From: Acidobacteriota bacterium
GTDB taxonomy: Bacteria; Acidobacteriota; Blastocatellia; RBC074
Length of the DNA stretch: 64,000 bases
Assembly (NCBI GenBank): GCA_016715865.1
Contig: JADJXM010000001.1
Location: 248,001 to 312,000 of the forward strand
Reading direction: 5' to 3'
This document shows, one piece after another, positions 17,515 through 28,894 of the stretch. Every line of letters begins with the position of its first letter. The first letter of the stretch is position 1. The notes under the pieces are model-generated. The model had not been told where the DNA came from. It ran no database searches and saw nothing but the letters and a program-made list of their open reading frames with translations. The translations under genes were made by a program, and so were the position numbers.

Positions 17515-19137
17515 ATGTTTATGGAACTTGAATCTTTACAAACAGTCTCATTGGCGATTGCCGAAGAGCGTTCGGTGGAAGTTGTCCTGAAAAAAATTGT
17601 CGAAGGCTTGGTGGAGCAACCCGGCGTGGCGTTGGCGCGGTTGTGGTTGAAAGACGCGGGCGATATTTGCACGAAATGTCCGATGCGTTTGGAATGCCCG
17701 GACCAACGCGAATGTTTGCATCTGATGGCGAGTGCCGGGAAACCGACGAAGGCTGGCGTCGAAGATTGGTCTCGGCTGGATGGAGACTTCCGGCGCATCC
17801 CGCTCGGCATCCGCAAGATCGGTCAAATCGGCGTGACGGGCGAGCCGTTGTTGCTCGCCGATCTTCGAAAAGAAAGCTCGTGGATCGCTCGCCCACATTG
17901 GGCTGAGCGCGAAGGGCTACAATCGTTCGCCGGGCAGCCGCTGATTTTTCGCGGAGAAGTCTTTGGTGTGCTGGCAATCTTCAGTCGCCACACCGTTGCC
18001 GTACATGAATTTGCCTGGCTGCGGATGTTCGCCGATCACGCGGCGGTCGCCATCGCCAACAGCAGAGCCTTTGCGGAGATTGAACAACTGCGCGAACAAC
18101 TGCGGCAGGAAAACGCTTACCTGCGTGAAGAGGTCAAACATGAGCGCTCGTTCGGCGACATCGTTGGCCATAGCGCGGTGCTGCAAAAAGTGAAGGATCA
18201 AATCAGCCTGGTGGCTTCGAGCGAAGCGAACGTTTTGGTACTGGGCGAATCCGGCACCGGCAAGGAATTGATCGCGCGCGCCATTCACGAACGCAGCCAG
18301 CGCGCCGCCGGGCCGCTGGTCAAAGTCAATTGCGCTTCGATTCCGCGCGATCTGTTTGAAAGCGAATTTTTTGGCCACGTCCGCGGCGCGTTTACCGGCG
18401 CGATTCGTGACCGCGTAGGCCGCTTTCAACTTGCCGATGGCGGCACTCTCTTTCTGGACGAGGTTGGCGAAATACCTGTGGATTTGCAAAGCAAACTCTT
18501 GCGAGTGTTGCAGGAAGGCGCTTTTGAACGAGTAGGCGAAGAGAAAACGCGGCACTCGAATGTGCGCATCGTCGCCGCCACTAACCGCGATTTGCGTCGT
18601 GAGATCGAAGCCGGGATGTTTCGACAGGATTTGTTTTTCCGTTTGAGCGTTTTTCCGATTGAATTGCCGCCGCTGCGGGATCGCCGCGAAGACATTCCCC
18701 TGCTGGTGCGCCATTTCATTCAGGAAGCCGGCAAGCAGGCGCGTTGCGGCAAGTTACAGGTGTCGGACGAAAAGATGGCTGCATTGACAAGTTATCACTG
18801 GCCCGGCAACGTGCGTGAACTGCAAAACGTCATCGAACGCGCGATGATTCTCTCGCGTTGCGGCGCGCAACAGTTGAATTTCGATTTGATGCTGCAAGAG
18901 ACTGTACCGGCATCCGCCATGCCGCCAACAACCAGACCACCGGTAACGGCTACCACGGACACATTCATGACGCAGGCCGAATGGGAAGCGAAGGAACGCG
19001 CCAATTTGCTGGCTGCGCTGGAAGCCGCGAATTGGAAAATTTATGGCGCGGGCGGCGCGGCGCAGTTGCTGGGGATGAAAGCGACAACGCTGGCCTCACG
19101 CTTGCAATCTCTGGGCATCAGGAAAATGCGTGGCTGA
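17515..19137 (+). CDS. Sigma-54-dependent activator with four-cysteine GAF domain
   Basis: This is a 540-residue bacterial enhancer-binding protein. The N-terminal GAF sensor domain (about 5-190) carries C52, C55, C61 and C67 (CX2CX5CX5C), suited to an iron-sulfur cluster or zinc. The AAA+ domain has Walker A GESGTGKE (244-251), the sigma-54 contact loop GAFTGA (291-296), Walker B-type GGTLFLDEVGE and an arginine-finger region FRQDLFFRLSVFPIELPPLR. A Fis-type helix-turn-helix ends the protein (about 505-538). It diverges from the AhpD-like gene and probably activates it in response to a redox signal. Leucine is mostly TTG (5 of the first 8), unlike the CTG/CTC-rich genes around the island. 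NorR and FhlA are the nearest named relatives. Confidence 0.93.
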   Translation: MFMELESLQTVSLAIAEERSVEVVLKKIVEGLVEQPGVALARLWLKDAGDICTKCPMRLECPDQRECLHLMASAGKPTKAGVEDWSRLDGDFRRIPLGIRKIGQIGVTGEPLLLADLRKESSWIARPHWAEREGLQSFAGQPLIFRGEVFGVLAIFSRHTVAVHEFAWLRMFADHAAVAIANSRAFAEIEQLREQLRQENAYLREEVKHERSFGDIVGHSAVLQKVKDQISLVASSEANVLVLGESGTGKELIARAIHERSQRAAGPLVKVNCASIPRDLFESEFFGHVRGAFTGAIRDRVGRFQLADGGTLFLDEVGEIPVDLQSKLLRVLQEGAFERVGEEKTRHSNVRIVAATNRDLRREIEAGMFRQDLFFRLSVFPIELPPLRDRREDIPLLVRHFIQEAGKQARCGKLQVSDEKMAALTSYHWPGNVRELQNVIERAMILSRCGAQQLNFDLMLQETVPASAMPPTTRPPVTATTDTFMTQAEWEAKERANLLAALEAANWKIYGAGGAAQLLGMKATTLASRLQSLGIRKMRG

Positions 19138-19649
19138 TTTCAATCGGACATTGTGATACTGATTCTCAAGCGGGTGTAGACCTGTTGGTTGTCTCTTCGC
19201 TAACTGAAGGGCAAACTTCATTCATACATTACGCGCGCCATTACCTCGCGGCTCTAGCGTGTGAACGAAAAGCAAATAAATCGGATTTATCCAGCCTCGC
19301 CCGAAAATGCTAACCGTACATCGTAGCCAGTGTGGCAGCTCAGTTAATATTGTGTAAATTTTCACTACTCCCTGCGAGTTATTTCCCAATCCACACCCTT
19401 TTCAGCCTCCTGATACGCCATTTTGTGGCATTTTTCACCAGTCTTCCAAGGAATAAAAGTTGCTTTGTTTACGATCGTTAACGTTGGTTGACTGGAGATG
19501 TTTTAACTATCAGCTCTAATTTTTCGTAATCCAGATTCCCATAATCCGCGTGGAAGTCTCTTGATCACAGCCAATTAACCAACGAAACGCAAACAAGGCT
19601 CGTTACGCTTGTGAAATTAAGTACCATCCCAATTTGGAAGGAGATGGAA
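19138..19649. other. Non-coding stretch between the sigma-54 activator and the cytochrome operon
   Basis: These 512 bp hold no credible coding frame. The right part is AT-richer and includes GATCGTTAACG. It probably holds the cytochrome operon promoter, but I could not pair a -35 with a -10 box at normal spacing. A clear AAGGAG sits before the ATG at 19650. No tRNA, integrase trace or direct repeat marks the island edge. Confidence 0.5.
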
Positions 19650-20612
19650 ATGACGACTTTGAGCCTGAAGAATGCAATAAAGATAACGGTAATAGCACTT
19701 AGTCTCTTCAGCGTTTTCTGGATCAATCCCCTGGAATCTACACGAGCCAACGAAACCGGACAGGATCCCCAAACACCATCAAAAGCAGTGACAAATGATC
19801 AATTTGCCGGCAGCGAAGCCTGCCGGGATTGTCATGGTGAGATGTTCGAAAAGATATCGAAGACCCCTCACATCAAGGTTTTGAGTGTCGTCAGCCGGCT
19901 TTCAGGGAGTGAGGGATGTGAAAGCTGTCACGGGCCAGGCAGGGAGCATGTGGATGGCGGCGGAGACATAACCAGGATCATACGGTTCAAGGATGAGCCG
20001 GCGAAGGAGTTGTCGCAGACATGTATGCAATGTCACACGGGCAGGGAGGAGCATAACAATTTCCTGCGCGGAGAGCATGGTCGCAACGATGTGGGGTGCA
20101 TGGATTGCCATTCGGTGCATTCGGCTGATCTGTCGCGGCCGAAGATGCTTGCAAAACCCGAGCCGCAGCTCTGTTTCGGGTGTCACGTCGAGCGGAAGGG
20201 CGATTTTCAGATGCCCTTTCACCATCGTGTGATCGAAGGTGCGATCAAGTGTTCGGATTGTCACAATTCGCACGGAGGTTTTGAGCGAAAGCAGTTGCGT
20301 GCTTTCAACAGTTCGGATGCGGCATGCATCAAGTGTCATATCGACAAGCAGGGACCGTTTGTATACGAACATGCACCGCTCAAGGTCGAGGGATGCACGA
20401 TGTGTCACATCCCGCATGGAGCCAACAATCCGAAACTGCTCAAGCGCGATCAGGTTTCGCAATTGTGCATAGAGTGTCACAGCGGGGTCGGGACGGTGGG
20501 CGGTTTGAATACTCCATCATTTCATAATCTGGCAACCGCCAAATATCAGAATTGCACAGTCTGTCACGTCAGGATTCATGGATCGAATGCCAGCTCGGCA
20601 TTTTTCCGATGA
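19650..20612 (+). CDS. Decaheme c-type cytochrome (DmsE/MtrA family)
   Basis: This is a periplasmic ten-heme cytochrome of about 320 residues. I count ten CXXCH motifs: CRDCH, CESCH, CMQCH, CMDCH, CFGCH, CSDCH, CIKCH, CTMCH, CIECH and CTVCH. Size and heme number fit the DmsE/MtrA/PioA family, which passes electrons across the outer membrane inside a barrel. The signal peptide is TVIALSLFSVFWINPLESTRA. The ATG at 19650 was chosen because AAGGAG lies 6 nt upstream; a GTG at 19611 would lengthen it without support. The barrel gene starts 29 bp downstream. Direction of electron flow (metal or DMSO reduction, or oxidation) cannot be told from sequence. Confidence 0.93.
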   Translation: MTTLSLKNAIKITVIALSLFSVFWINPLESTRANETGQDPQTPSKAVTNDQFAGSEACRDCHGEMFEKISKTPHIKVLSVVSRLSGSEGCESCHGPGREHVDGGGDITRIIRFKDEPAKELSQTCMQCHTGREEHNNFLRGEHGRNDVGCMDCHSVHSADLSRPKMLAKPEPQLCFGCHVERKGDFQMPFHHRVIEGAIKCSDCHNSHGGFERKQLRAFNSSDAACIKCHIDKQGPFVYEHAPLKVEGCTMCHIPHGANNPKLLKRDQVSQLCIECHSGVGTVGGLNTPSFHNLATAKYQNCTVCHVRIHGSNASSAFFR

Positions 20613-20641
20613 AGAACCAGGGTAATTCCGGGAGGAATACC

Positions 20642-22693
20642 ATGAAACGCGTATTACCTATCATAGTGGTATTGATAATAACCTTGATGACGGGAGCCTC
20701 AACGACTTCAGCCCAGGATCCGCCATCGACCGACACGACGCAGCAAGCTACAGACGCATCGACCACCCCGAAGATCAGGAAATTCGGCATTTATACCATT
20801 AATTCAAGCGTCGAGACCGGGTTCCGTTTTCTGGGGACCGATGGAAATCTCAGCAAGTATCGCAGTGATTTGAACTATGGGCGCGGACCTCGCCTGCTCA
20901 ATCTGGACTTTAATGCGCGATCAGGTGATGAGGACGGCAAGGTCTTCGACATGGTCCAGGTCAATGCTTCCGGCTGGGGAGGCGATCCGGCGGCTTTTCT
21001 GCGTTTCGATGTTGAAAAGAAGAGATGGTATCGCCTGGCCGGCAGTTATCGACGGATAGACTATTTCAACAACCTGGCGAATTTCGCGCTCAACCAGCAT
21101 CTCAGCGACACACATCGCCGGATGGGCGATTTCTCGCTGACGCTTTTGCCGGGCAATGAAACCTTCAGGATCAATCTCGGATATTCGGTGAATCGCGATA
21201 AAGGCAATTCATTTACAACATTCTATTATAACCGCGATGAATTTTCGTTGACGGCGCCGATTCGACAGCTATCGCAGGATTTTCGCGTGGGCGTCGATGC
21301 ACGCGTTCTCGGCGTGGACATCAATTTTCAGCAGGGGTACCGTTATTATAAAGATGATACGACTTATACGATTCCGTCTCTCGCCGCCGGCAACGATCAG
21401 TTCAATCCGAGCGTGCTCAGTTCGTTCCAGCGCCGGATTCCGTCGCGCGGAGAGATACCATTCACTCAATTGAGCCTTCATACACTGATCAATAAGCGCG
21501 TCGATTTCACCGGTCGAATAACATATACGACCGCCAGGTCACGATTCAGACTGTACGAGACGGCGACAGGGGTCGATGCTTCGAACAACAATGTCGAGCT
21601 GGATCAGCTTATTGGCGGCGGTCAGACGAAGCGTCCGAATGCGATGGGCGATTTCGGCGTCACGTTCTTCCTGAACGACAGAATCTCTGTCTCGGAGGTC
21701 TTCCGGTTCAACAATTTCCGTATCGACGGCAATCAGTTTCTGGCCGAGGAACTTTACCGGACGCGCGATACGTTTTTCGGCAAGACAGAGCTACCGCCGC
21801 TGATCACCGAGTTCATTTCGATCCGCTCAATCGGGTTCCGGCAACTGCAGAACATGATCGAGGTCGATTACAAGGTCAGCCAGCGTTTCGTCGGGCACGT
21901 CGGTTATCGATACAGCAATCGCCGGCTGATTCAAGGCGCATTCGATGAAGGGCTGGATCTGTCATTTGAGCCTGAAACCGTTCGCAACCACACGCACGCG
22001 GTCCTGTTCGGATTCCGCGCCACTCCCGTCTCGATGTGGAAGATCTATTTCGATGCCGAACACGGAGAAGCGGACAATGTCTTCATTCGCGTCGATAATT
22101 GGGATTACACCGATTTTCGGATCCGATCACTGCTCAAGCCGGTGCGCTCACTCGCTATCAACACGTCATACATTTATAAGGACAACAATAATCCGACACG
22201 CACGATCGAAATGATCGCGCAGGATTTCGGTGTCGATGTTCAGACCAGAATCTTTTCGAGTTCGGTCGACTGGACGCCGATCGGCAGGCTCAATCTGAGC
22301 GGCGGCTACACTCGGACAAACATCGATTCCGATGCTTCGGTCGTATTCTTCCTGAACCGGCAGCGACAAATCGGGCGCAGTCTGTACCTGATGCGAAACA
22401 ACTATTTTTACATCAACTCCACTACACGGCTGCACCCCCGGGTCGATCTTTTCATCGGATATCGCATTCAAAAAGATACGGGGCAGGGAGACAGAACCCC
22501 GGCTGGGCCTTCGGAACTGCTCTCCTCTTACCCGCTTCATTTCCAGTCGCCGGAAGCCCGGCTGACTTTCAAACTGTTCGAAAATGTCAGCTGGAATTTC
22601 GGCTGGCAATATTACGATTATAAAGAACGATTCTTTAATAACCAGAATTATCGAGCCAATCTCGGCTACGTTTCAATCAGACTGGGATTCTGA
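20642..22693 (+). CDS. MtrB/PioB-family outer-membrane beta-barrel
   Basis: This is a barrel protein of about 683 residues that would sheathe the decaheme cytochrome in the outer membrane. The signal peptide (VLPIIVVLIITLMTGASTTSAQ) is followed by FGIYTINSSVETGFRF and RSDLNYGRGPRLLNLDF, a MtrB-like N-terminus. Alternating amphipathic strands run the full length, and the chain ends YVSIRLGF, with the terminal Phe typical of BAM substrates. I see no cysteine, so the CXXC found near the start of Shewanella MtrB is absent. The ATG has GGAGG 6 nt upstream. It lies between two multiheme cytochrome genes in the same direction, which makes the family call firmer than sequence alone. Confidence 0.85.
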   Translation: MKRVLPIIVVLIITLMTGASTTSAQDPPSTDTTQQATDASTTPKIRKFGIYTINSSVETGFRFLGTDGNLSKYRSDLNYGRGPRLLNLDFNARSGDEDGKVFDMVQVNASGWGGDPAAFLRFDVEKKRWYRLAGSYRRIDYFNNLANFALNQHLSDTHRRMGDFSLTLLPGNETFRINLGYSVNRDKGNSFTTFYYNRDEFSLTAPIRQLSQDFRVGVDARVLGVDINFQQGYRYYKDDTTYTIPSLAAGNDQFNPSVLSSFQRRIPSRGEIPFTQLSLHTLINKRVDFTGRITYTTARSRFRLYETATGVDASNNNVELDQLIGGGQTKRPNAMGDFGVTFFLNDRISVSEVFRFNNFRIDGNQFLAEELYRTRDTFFGKTELPPLITEFISIRSIGFRQLQNMIEVDYKVSQRFVGHVGYRYSNRRLIQGAFDEGLDLSFEPETVRNHTHAVLFGFRATPVSMWKIYFDAEHGEADNVFIRVDNWDYTDFRIRSLLKPVRSLAINTSYIYKDNNNPTRTIEMIAQDFGVDVQTRIFSSSVDWTPIGRLNLSGGYTRTNIDSDASVVFFLNRQRQIGRSLYLMRNNYFYINSTTRLHPRVDLFIGYRIQKDTGQGDRTPAGPSELLSSYPLHFQSPEARLTFKLFENVSWNFGWQYYDYKERFFNNQNYRANLGYVSIRLGF

Positions 22694-22717
22694 TTATCGA
22701 TAATAGGAGATGGCGTC

Positions 22718-23710
22718 ATGTCTAGAAAGTTAGCAAAACTCTTAAGTATAGTTCTCGTCACAGCGGGATTCTGGTATCTCACCGGATACACAACCGCACA
22801 AACCCAGGGCAACCCACAACCGACCAACTTGAACATGCCGGGGTACAACCATTCAGAAGCGAATGGATGTACGAGCTGCCATTTTTCACGCGGCGCAGGT
22901 GGCGATCACATGCTCGAGGCCGTCGGTGTCAAGTTCGATGATGCAACCAAAATCTTCTCGTTCACCGGGAACGGCTGGTTCGCATCGAAACACGCATTCA
23001 GCAATTATGGCTCAACCCAGAATACATACTGCGCGAAATGCCATTCACCGCTTCAGGCCAAGATTGCTTCGGAATTCGTCAACGGTTTCCTCTCCAACAC
23101 GGCGTTGATTCCGGATGGCAAGTTTGAAGGGGTGACCTGCGCTTCATGCCACCCGAATCATACATCGGCAGCGATCCTTGGCCGGAGGCTCGGCATCTAC
23201 CAGTTCGAGCAGGATAAGACCAAACCCGAAGCATACAAGGTGATTCATCACGGTGAAGAGGATTCGCTCTGCCTCAACTGCCACGTGACACGGCACAACG
23301 AGGATAACCCCGGCTTCAAACGAATGTATGATGCCGGTGTTCTATGTATGGACTGCCATCTTGCGCCTTATGGCAAGGTCCTCAACAGCGAGGTCGAAAA
23401 ACGGTTCCACGATTTCAAGGTTGCCAGCAACCTGCCTTTTTCGTGCGGCGCCGCGGGCTCGATGACTGGATGCCATACGGAATTCAGTTCTGAAGCGACG
23501 AAAGCATTCCTGCCCTACTTCAAGCAACAGCACAAGGAGTGGTGGCCGAGAACCACCATGTCGCGCGCGACTCCGGGTGGAGTCTCACGGACGCTCGATC
23601 TGTACCCCTATCGTGATAATCAGTTTATGAGACTGCAGACGACTGAGGACTATTACAGACTCTGGTGGCAACTTGAACTGCAGCAGAGATATCTCAAGGG
23701 CCAGCAATAA
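22718..23710 (+). CDS. Exported multiheme c-type cytochrome (five CXXCH plus one expanded motif)
   Basis: This 330-residue protein has the signal peptide LLSIVLVTAGFWYLTGYTTAQ. Canonical heme sites are CTSCH, CAKCH, CASCH, CLNCH and CMDCH. Further on, SCGAAGSMTGCH could be an expanded CX8CH site. The C-terminal third has no heme motif. I do not recognise a named family. As third gene of a decaheme-barrel-cytochrome set it is a candidate surface or periplasmic partner of the conduit. A ribosome site (AGGAGA) precedes the ATG. The 24-bp gap from the barrel stop contains the palindrome ATTATCGATAAT. Confidence 0.87.
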   Translation: MSRKLAKLLSIVLVTAGFWYLTGYTTAQTQGNPQPTNLNMPGYNHSEANGCTSCHFSRGAGGDHMLEAVGVKFDDATKIFSFTGNGWFASKHAFSNYGSTQNTYCAKCHSPLQAKIASEFVNGFLSNTALIPDGKFEGVTCASCHPNHTSAAILGRRLGIYQFEQDKTKPEAYKVIHHGEEDSLCLNCHVTRHNEDNPGFKRMYDAGVLCMDCHLAPYGKVLNSEVEKRFHDFKVASNLPFSCGAAGSMTGCHTEFSSEATKAFLPYFKQQHKEWWPRTTMSRATPGGVSRTLDLYPYRDNQFMRLQTTEDYYRLWWQLELQQRYLKGQQ

Positions 23711-23810
23711 TCGCCTGCTTCCGCCATTTCCGGCAGATCAAGCATCAGGATGCAACAGGTTTTGGAAATAAGCCTGAAGCATCCTGATCTTTTTCTGGGC
23801 GGGCCAGGTA

Positions 23811-23888
23811 GGCCAAGGGAGCAACGCCAAGGCGCCAAGAGGGCCAGGTAAGATTGAACTCCCTTGGCCTTCCTGGCGCCTTGGCGTT
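23811..23888. repeat. Interleaved inverted repeats downstream of the cytochrome operon
   Basis: AACGCCAAGGCGCCA (23823-23837) is perfectly inverted at 23874-23888, and GGCCAAGGGA (23811-23820) at 23860-23869. The arms occur in the order A, B, A', B', so both stems together would form a pseudoknot in RNA or compete with each other. The CCAAGG/GCGCC vocabulary suggests a dispersed intergenic element. Confidence 0.65.
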
Positions 23889-23907
23889 AAAAAGTCTTCG
23901 TTAAAAG

Positions 23908-23940
<33 letters not shown>

Positions 23941-23966
23941 GATTCAAGCGGAACTAACCGTTGAGC

Positions 23967-27090
<3,124 letters not shown>

Positions 27091-27112
27091 AATTAATGTA
27101 ACCGCTATTAAA

Positions 27113-27232
27113 GTTTCCAGTATGGAGTTTCCAGTTTCCAGTATTCTGGACGGCGCAAGTTTATTCCGGAAAGCAGGATTGCGGTTGAATGCGTATCATG
27201 GAGAAGCGACTGGAAACTGGAAACTGGAAACT
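27113..27232. repeat. TTTCCAG heptad repeats in inverted orientation
   Basis: TTTCCAG copies at 27113-27142, including AGTTTCCAGTTTCCAGT at 27126-27142, face ACTGGAAACTGGAAACT-type copies at 27209-27232. Both are 7-bp tandem repeats, and the two arms can pair over 17 bp around an AT/GC-mixed loop. The element fills most of the gap before the DUF350 gene. Confidence 0.8.
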
Positions 27233-27263
27233 AAATTCTGGCAACTGTACGAAGGAAAATGCA

Positions 27264-28109
27264 ATGGATGCAGCTACAATCGGATTCGTGGTAATCGCAG
27301 TTGTTGTGTTATTGGCCATCGCAAGACTGGCATACCGGCTGGTGCTCGGGCAGTCGATGACCAGAGCGCTGATCGATCATGACAATCAGGCCGCGGCGGT
27401 CGCTCTGGCAGGCTTTCTGCTTGGAGTAATTCAGGTCATCATCCCGATTCTGAGCGGACCGAGCCATTCTTTCCGGGCGGATGTGCTCGGAGTCGCTCTA
27501 TACGGCATCGGCGGGATAATCGCGATGACCGTGGCCGGCCTGATCTTCGAACGATTCAGCATCTGGACCGGCGTGAAACTGCGCGAAGAGGTTGCGAAGA
27601 ACAACCTGGCGGCAGGCCTTGTCGACGGCGCAATTCATTTCGCCTCGGGACAGATAGTCGCCGGAGCTCTGACCGGTGATGGCGGCGCAATCATGCCGAC
27701 AATAGTATTCTGGATTGCCGGAATTATCGCACTCATTCTACTGACCCAAATCTTCAGGCTTCTGACCAGTTACAACGACTCGCGCATGATTAATGAAGGG
27801 AACGTCGCGGCGGCGCTGGGTTCGGCCGGATTGATCATCTCGATAGGTATGATGGTCGGATATGCTGTTTCCGGGACATTCACGGGATATGCAGAAGGGT
27901 TTCGAAGTTTCGGTTTGATGCTGCTGGTGGTCTTTTTTCTCTATCCGGTGCGGCAGATCATCGTCCAGACGATTCTGCTCGGCGGAGGATTCAGCCTTTG
28001 GAAGGGGCGACTGGATGCTGAGATCGCGGATGATCGAAATGTCGGCGCCGGCCTGCTTGAAGCCGTAGGGTACCTGGCAACCGCTCTTGTTGTAACCAAT
28101 ATCTTTTGA
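27264..28109 (+). CDS. DUF350 (YjfL-like) integral membrane protein, duplicated domain
   Basis: This protein of about 281 residues has roughly eight hydrophobic segments arranged as two similar halves. The first half has NQAAAVALAGFLLGVIQVI and the second NVAAALGSAGLIISIGMMVG. Each also has a later element of the KNNLAAGLVDGAI or DRNVGAGLLEAV type. This duplicated NxAAxL...G pattern is the DUF350 hallmark. AAGGA lies 7 nt before the ATG; an in-frame upstream ATG at 27189 starts in the repeat and is rejected. In other bacteria DUF350 genes neighbour glutathionylspermidine-synthase-like ATP-grasp genes, as at 28895 here. Molecular function is unknown. Confidence 0.83.
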   Translation: MDAATIGFVVIAVVVLLAIARLAYRLVLGQSMTRALIDHDNQAAAVALAGFLLGVIQVIIPILSGPSHSFRADVLGVALYGIGGIIAMTVAGLIFERFSIWTGVKLREEVAKNNLAAGLVDGAIHFASGQIVAGALTGDGGAIMPTIVFWIAGIIALILLTQIFRLLTSYNDSRMINEGNVAAALGSAGLIISIGMMVGYAVSGTFTGYAEGFRSFGLMLLVVFFLYPVRQIIVQTILLGGGFSLWKGRLDAEIADDRNVGAGLLEAVGYLATALVVTNIF

Positions 28110-28122
28110 GTACAGGTTGAAT

Positions 28123-28866
28123 ATGGCGAGATCTTTATCCTTTTTAGTCTCTTTATTCCTGGGCATCGGAATGTCATGCACATCGGCGCAGTCTCCCGAG
28201 CCGAAGCGAGATGGCAAACCCGTCTACGAGACGAGGGAGAAGCATGATCCGGACGGGATCGGCAAGTTTTATATGGGCCGCGAGATCGCCTGGGTCATGG
28301 GACATCAGGCTGCGGCGTGGCTTGAGAGACCAGACAGGGAAGAGACCGAACTGCCGCAGCGCGTCGTTGTTGAAATGGATCTCAAACCGGCCGATGTCGT
28401 GGCCGATATTGGAGCGGGAACCGGTTATTTCACCTTTCGCATCAGCCCTCTGGTTCCGCAGGGAAAGGTCATTGCGGTCGACATCCAGCCGGAGATGCTC
28501 GAGATCATCGAAGAGCGGCGCGATCGCCTCAAAGCCAGGAATGTCGTCACGCTGCGTGGAACCGAGCAGGATACGCGGTTACCTTCCGAATCTGTCGATG
28601 CCGTCCTCATGGTCGATGCTTATCACGAATTCTCACACCCGGTCGAGATGATGGCCGGCATCTTCAAAGCGCTCAAGCCGGGCGGCCGTGTAATTCTGAT
28701 TGAATATCGAGGCGAGGATCCGGATGTTCCGATCAAGAAGCTCCACAAGATGACTGTCGATCAGGCGCGCAGGGAGATGGAAGCCGCCGGGTTGAAGTGG
28801 AGTCGCAAAAAAGACTTTTTGCCCGATCAGCATTTCATGGTCTTCGAGAAGCCGCTGAACAGGTGA
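28123..28866 (+). CDS. Class I SAM-dependent methyltransferase with N-terminal export signal
   Basis: This protein of about 247 residues begins with a hydrophobic signal (LSFLVSLFLGIGMSC) ending in a cysteine that may be a lipobox. The catalytic part is a standard Rossmann methyltransferase: VVADIGAGTGYFTFRISPLV (motif I), GKVIAVDIQPEMLE (motif II) and SVDAVLMVDAYHEF. The upstream segment GKFYMGREIAWVMGHQAAAW is often seen in this exported subgroup. A periplasmic methyltransferase is odd because SAM is cytoplasmic, so the signal may only anchor it. It starts 13 bp after the DUF350 stop. The substrate is unknown. Confidence 0.85.
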   Translation: MARSLSFLVSLFLGIGMSCTSAQSPEPKRDGKPVYETREKHDPDGIGKFYMGREIAWVMGHQAAAWLERPDREETELPQRVVVEMDLKPADVVADIGAGTGYFTFRISPLVPQGKVIAVDIQPEMLEIIEERRDRLKARNVVTLRGTEQDTRLPSESVDAVLMVDAYHEFSHPVEMMAGIFKALKPGGRVILIEYRGEDPDVPIKKLHKMTVDQARREMEAAGLKWSRKKDFLPDQHFMVFEKPLNR

Positions 28867-28894
28867 TCGAGATCATTTCTCACCATCCATTCCA

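Noticed and set aside
15787..19137. Integrative element or prophage as carrier of the redox island
   Set aside because: I found no integrase, transposase, tRNA or flanking direct repeat at either edge.
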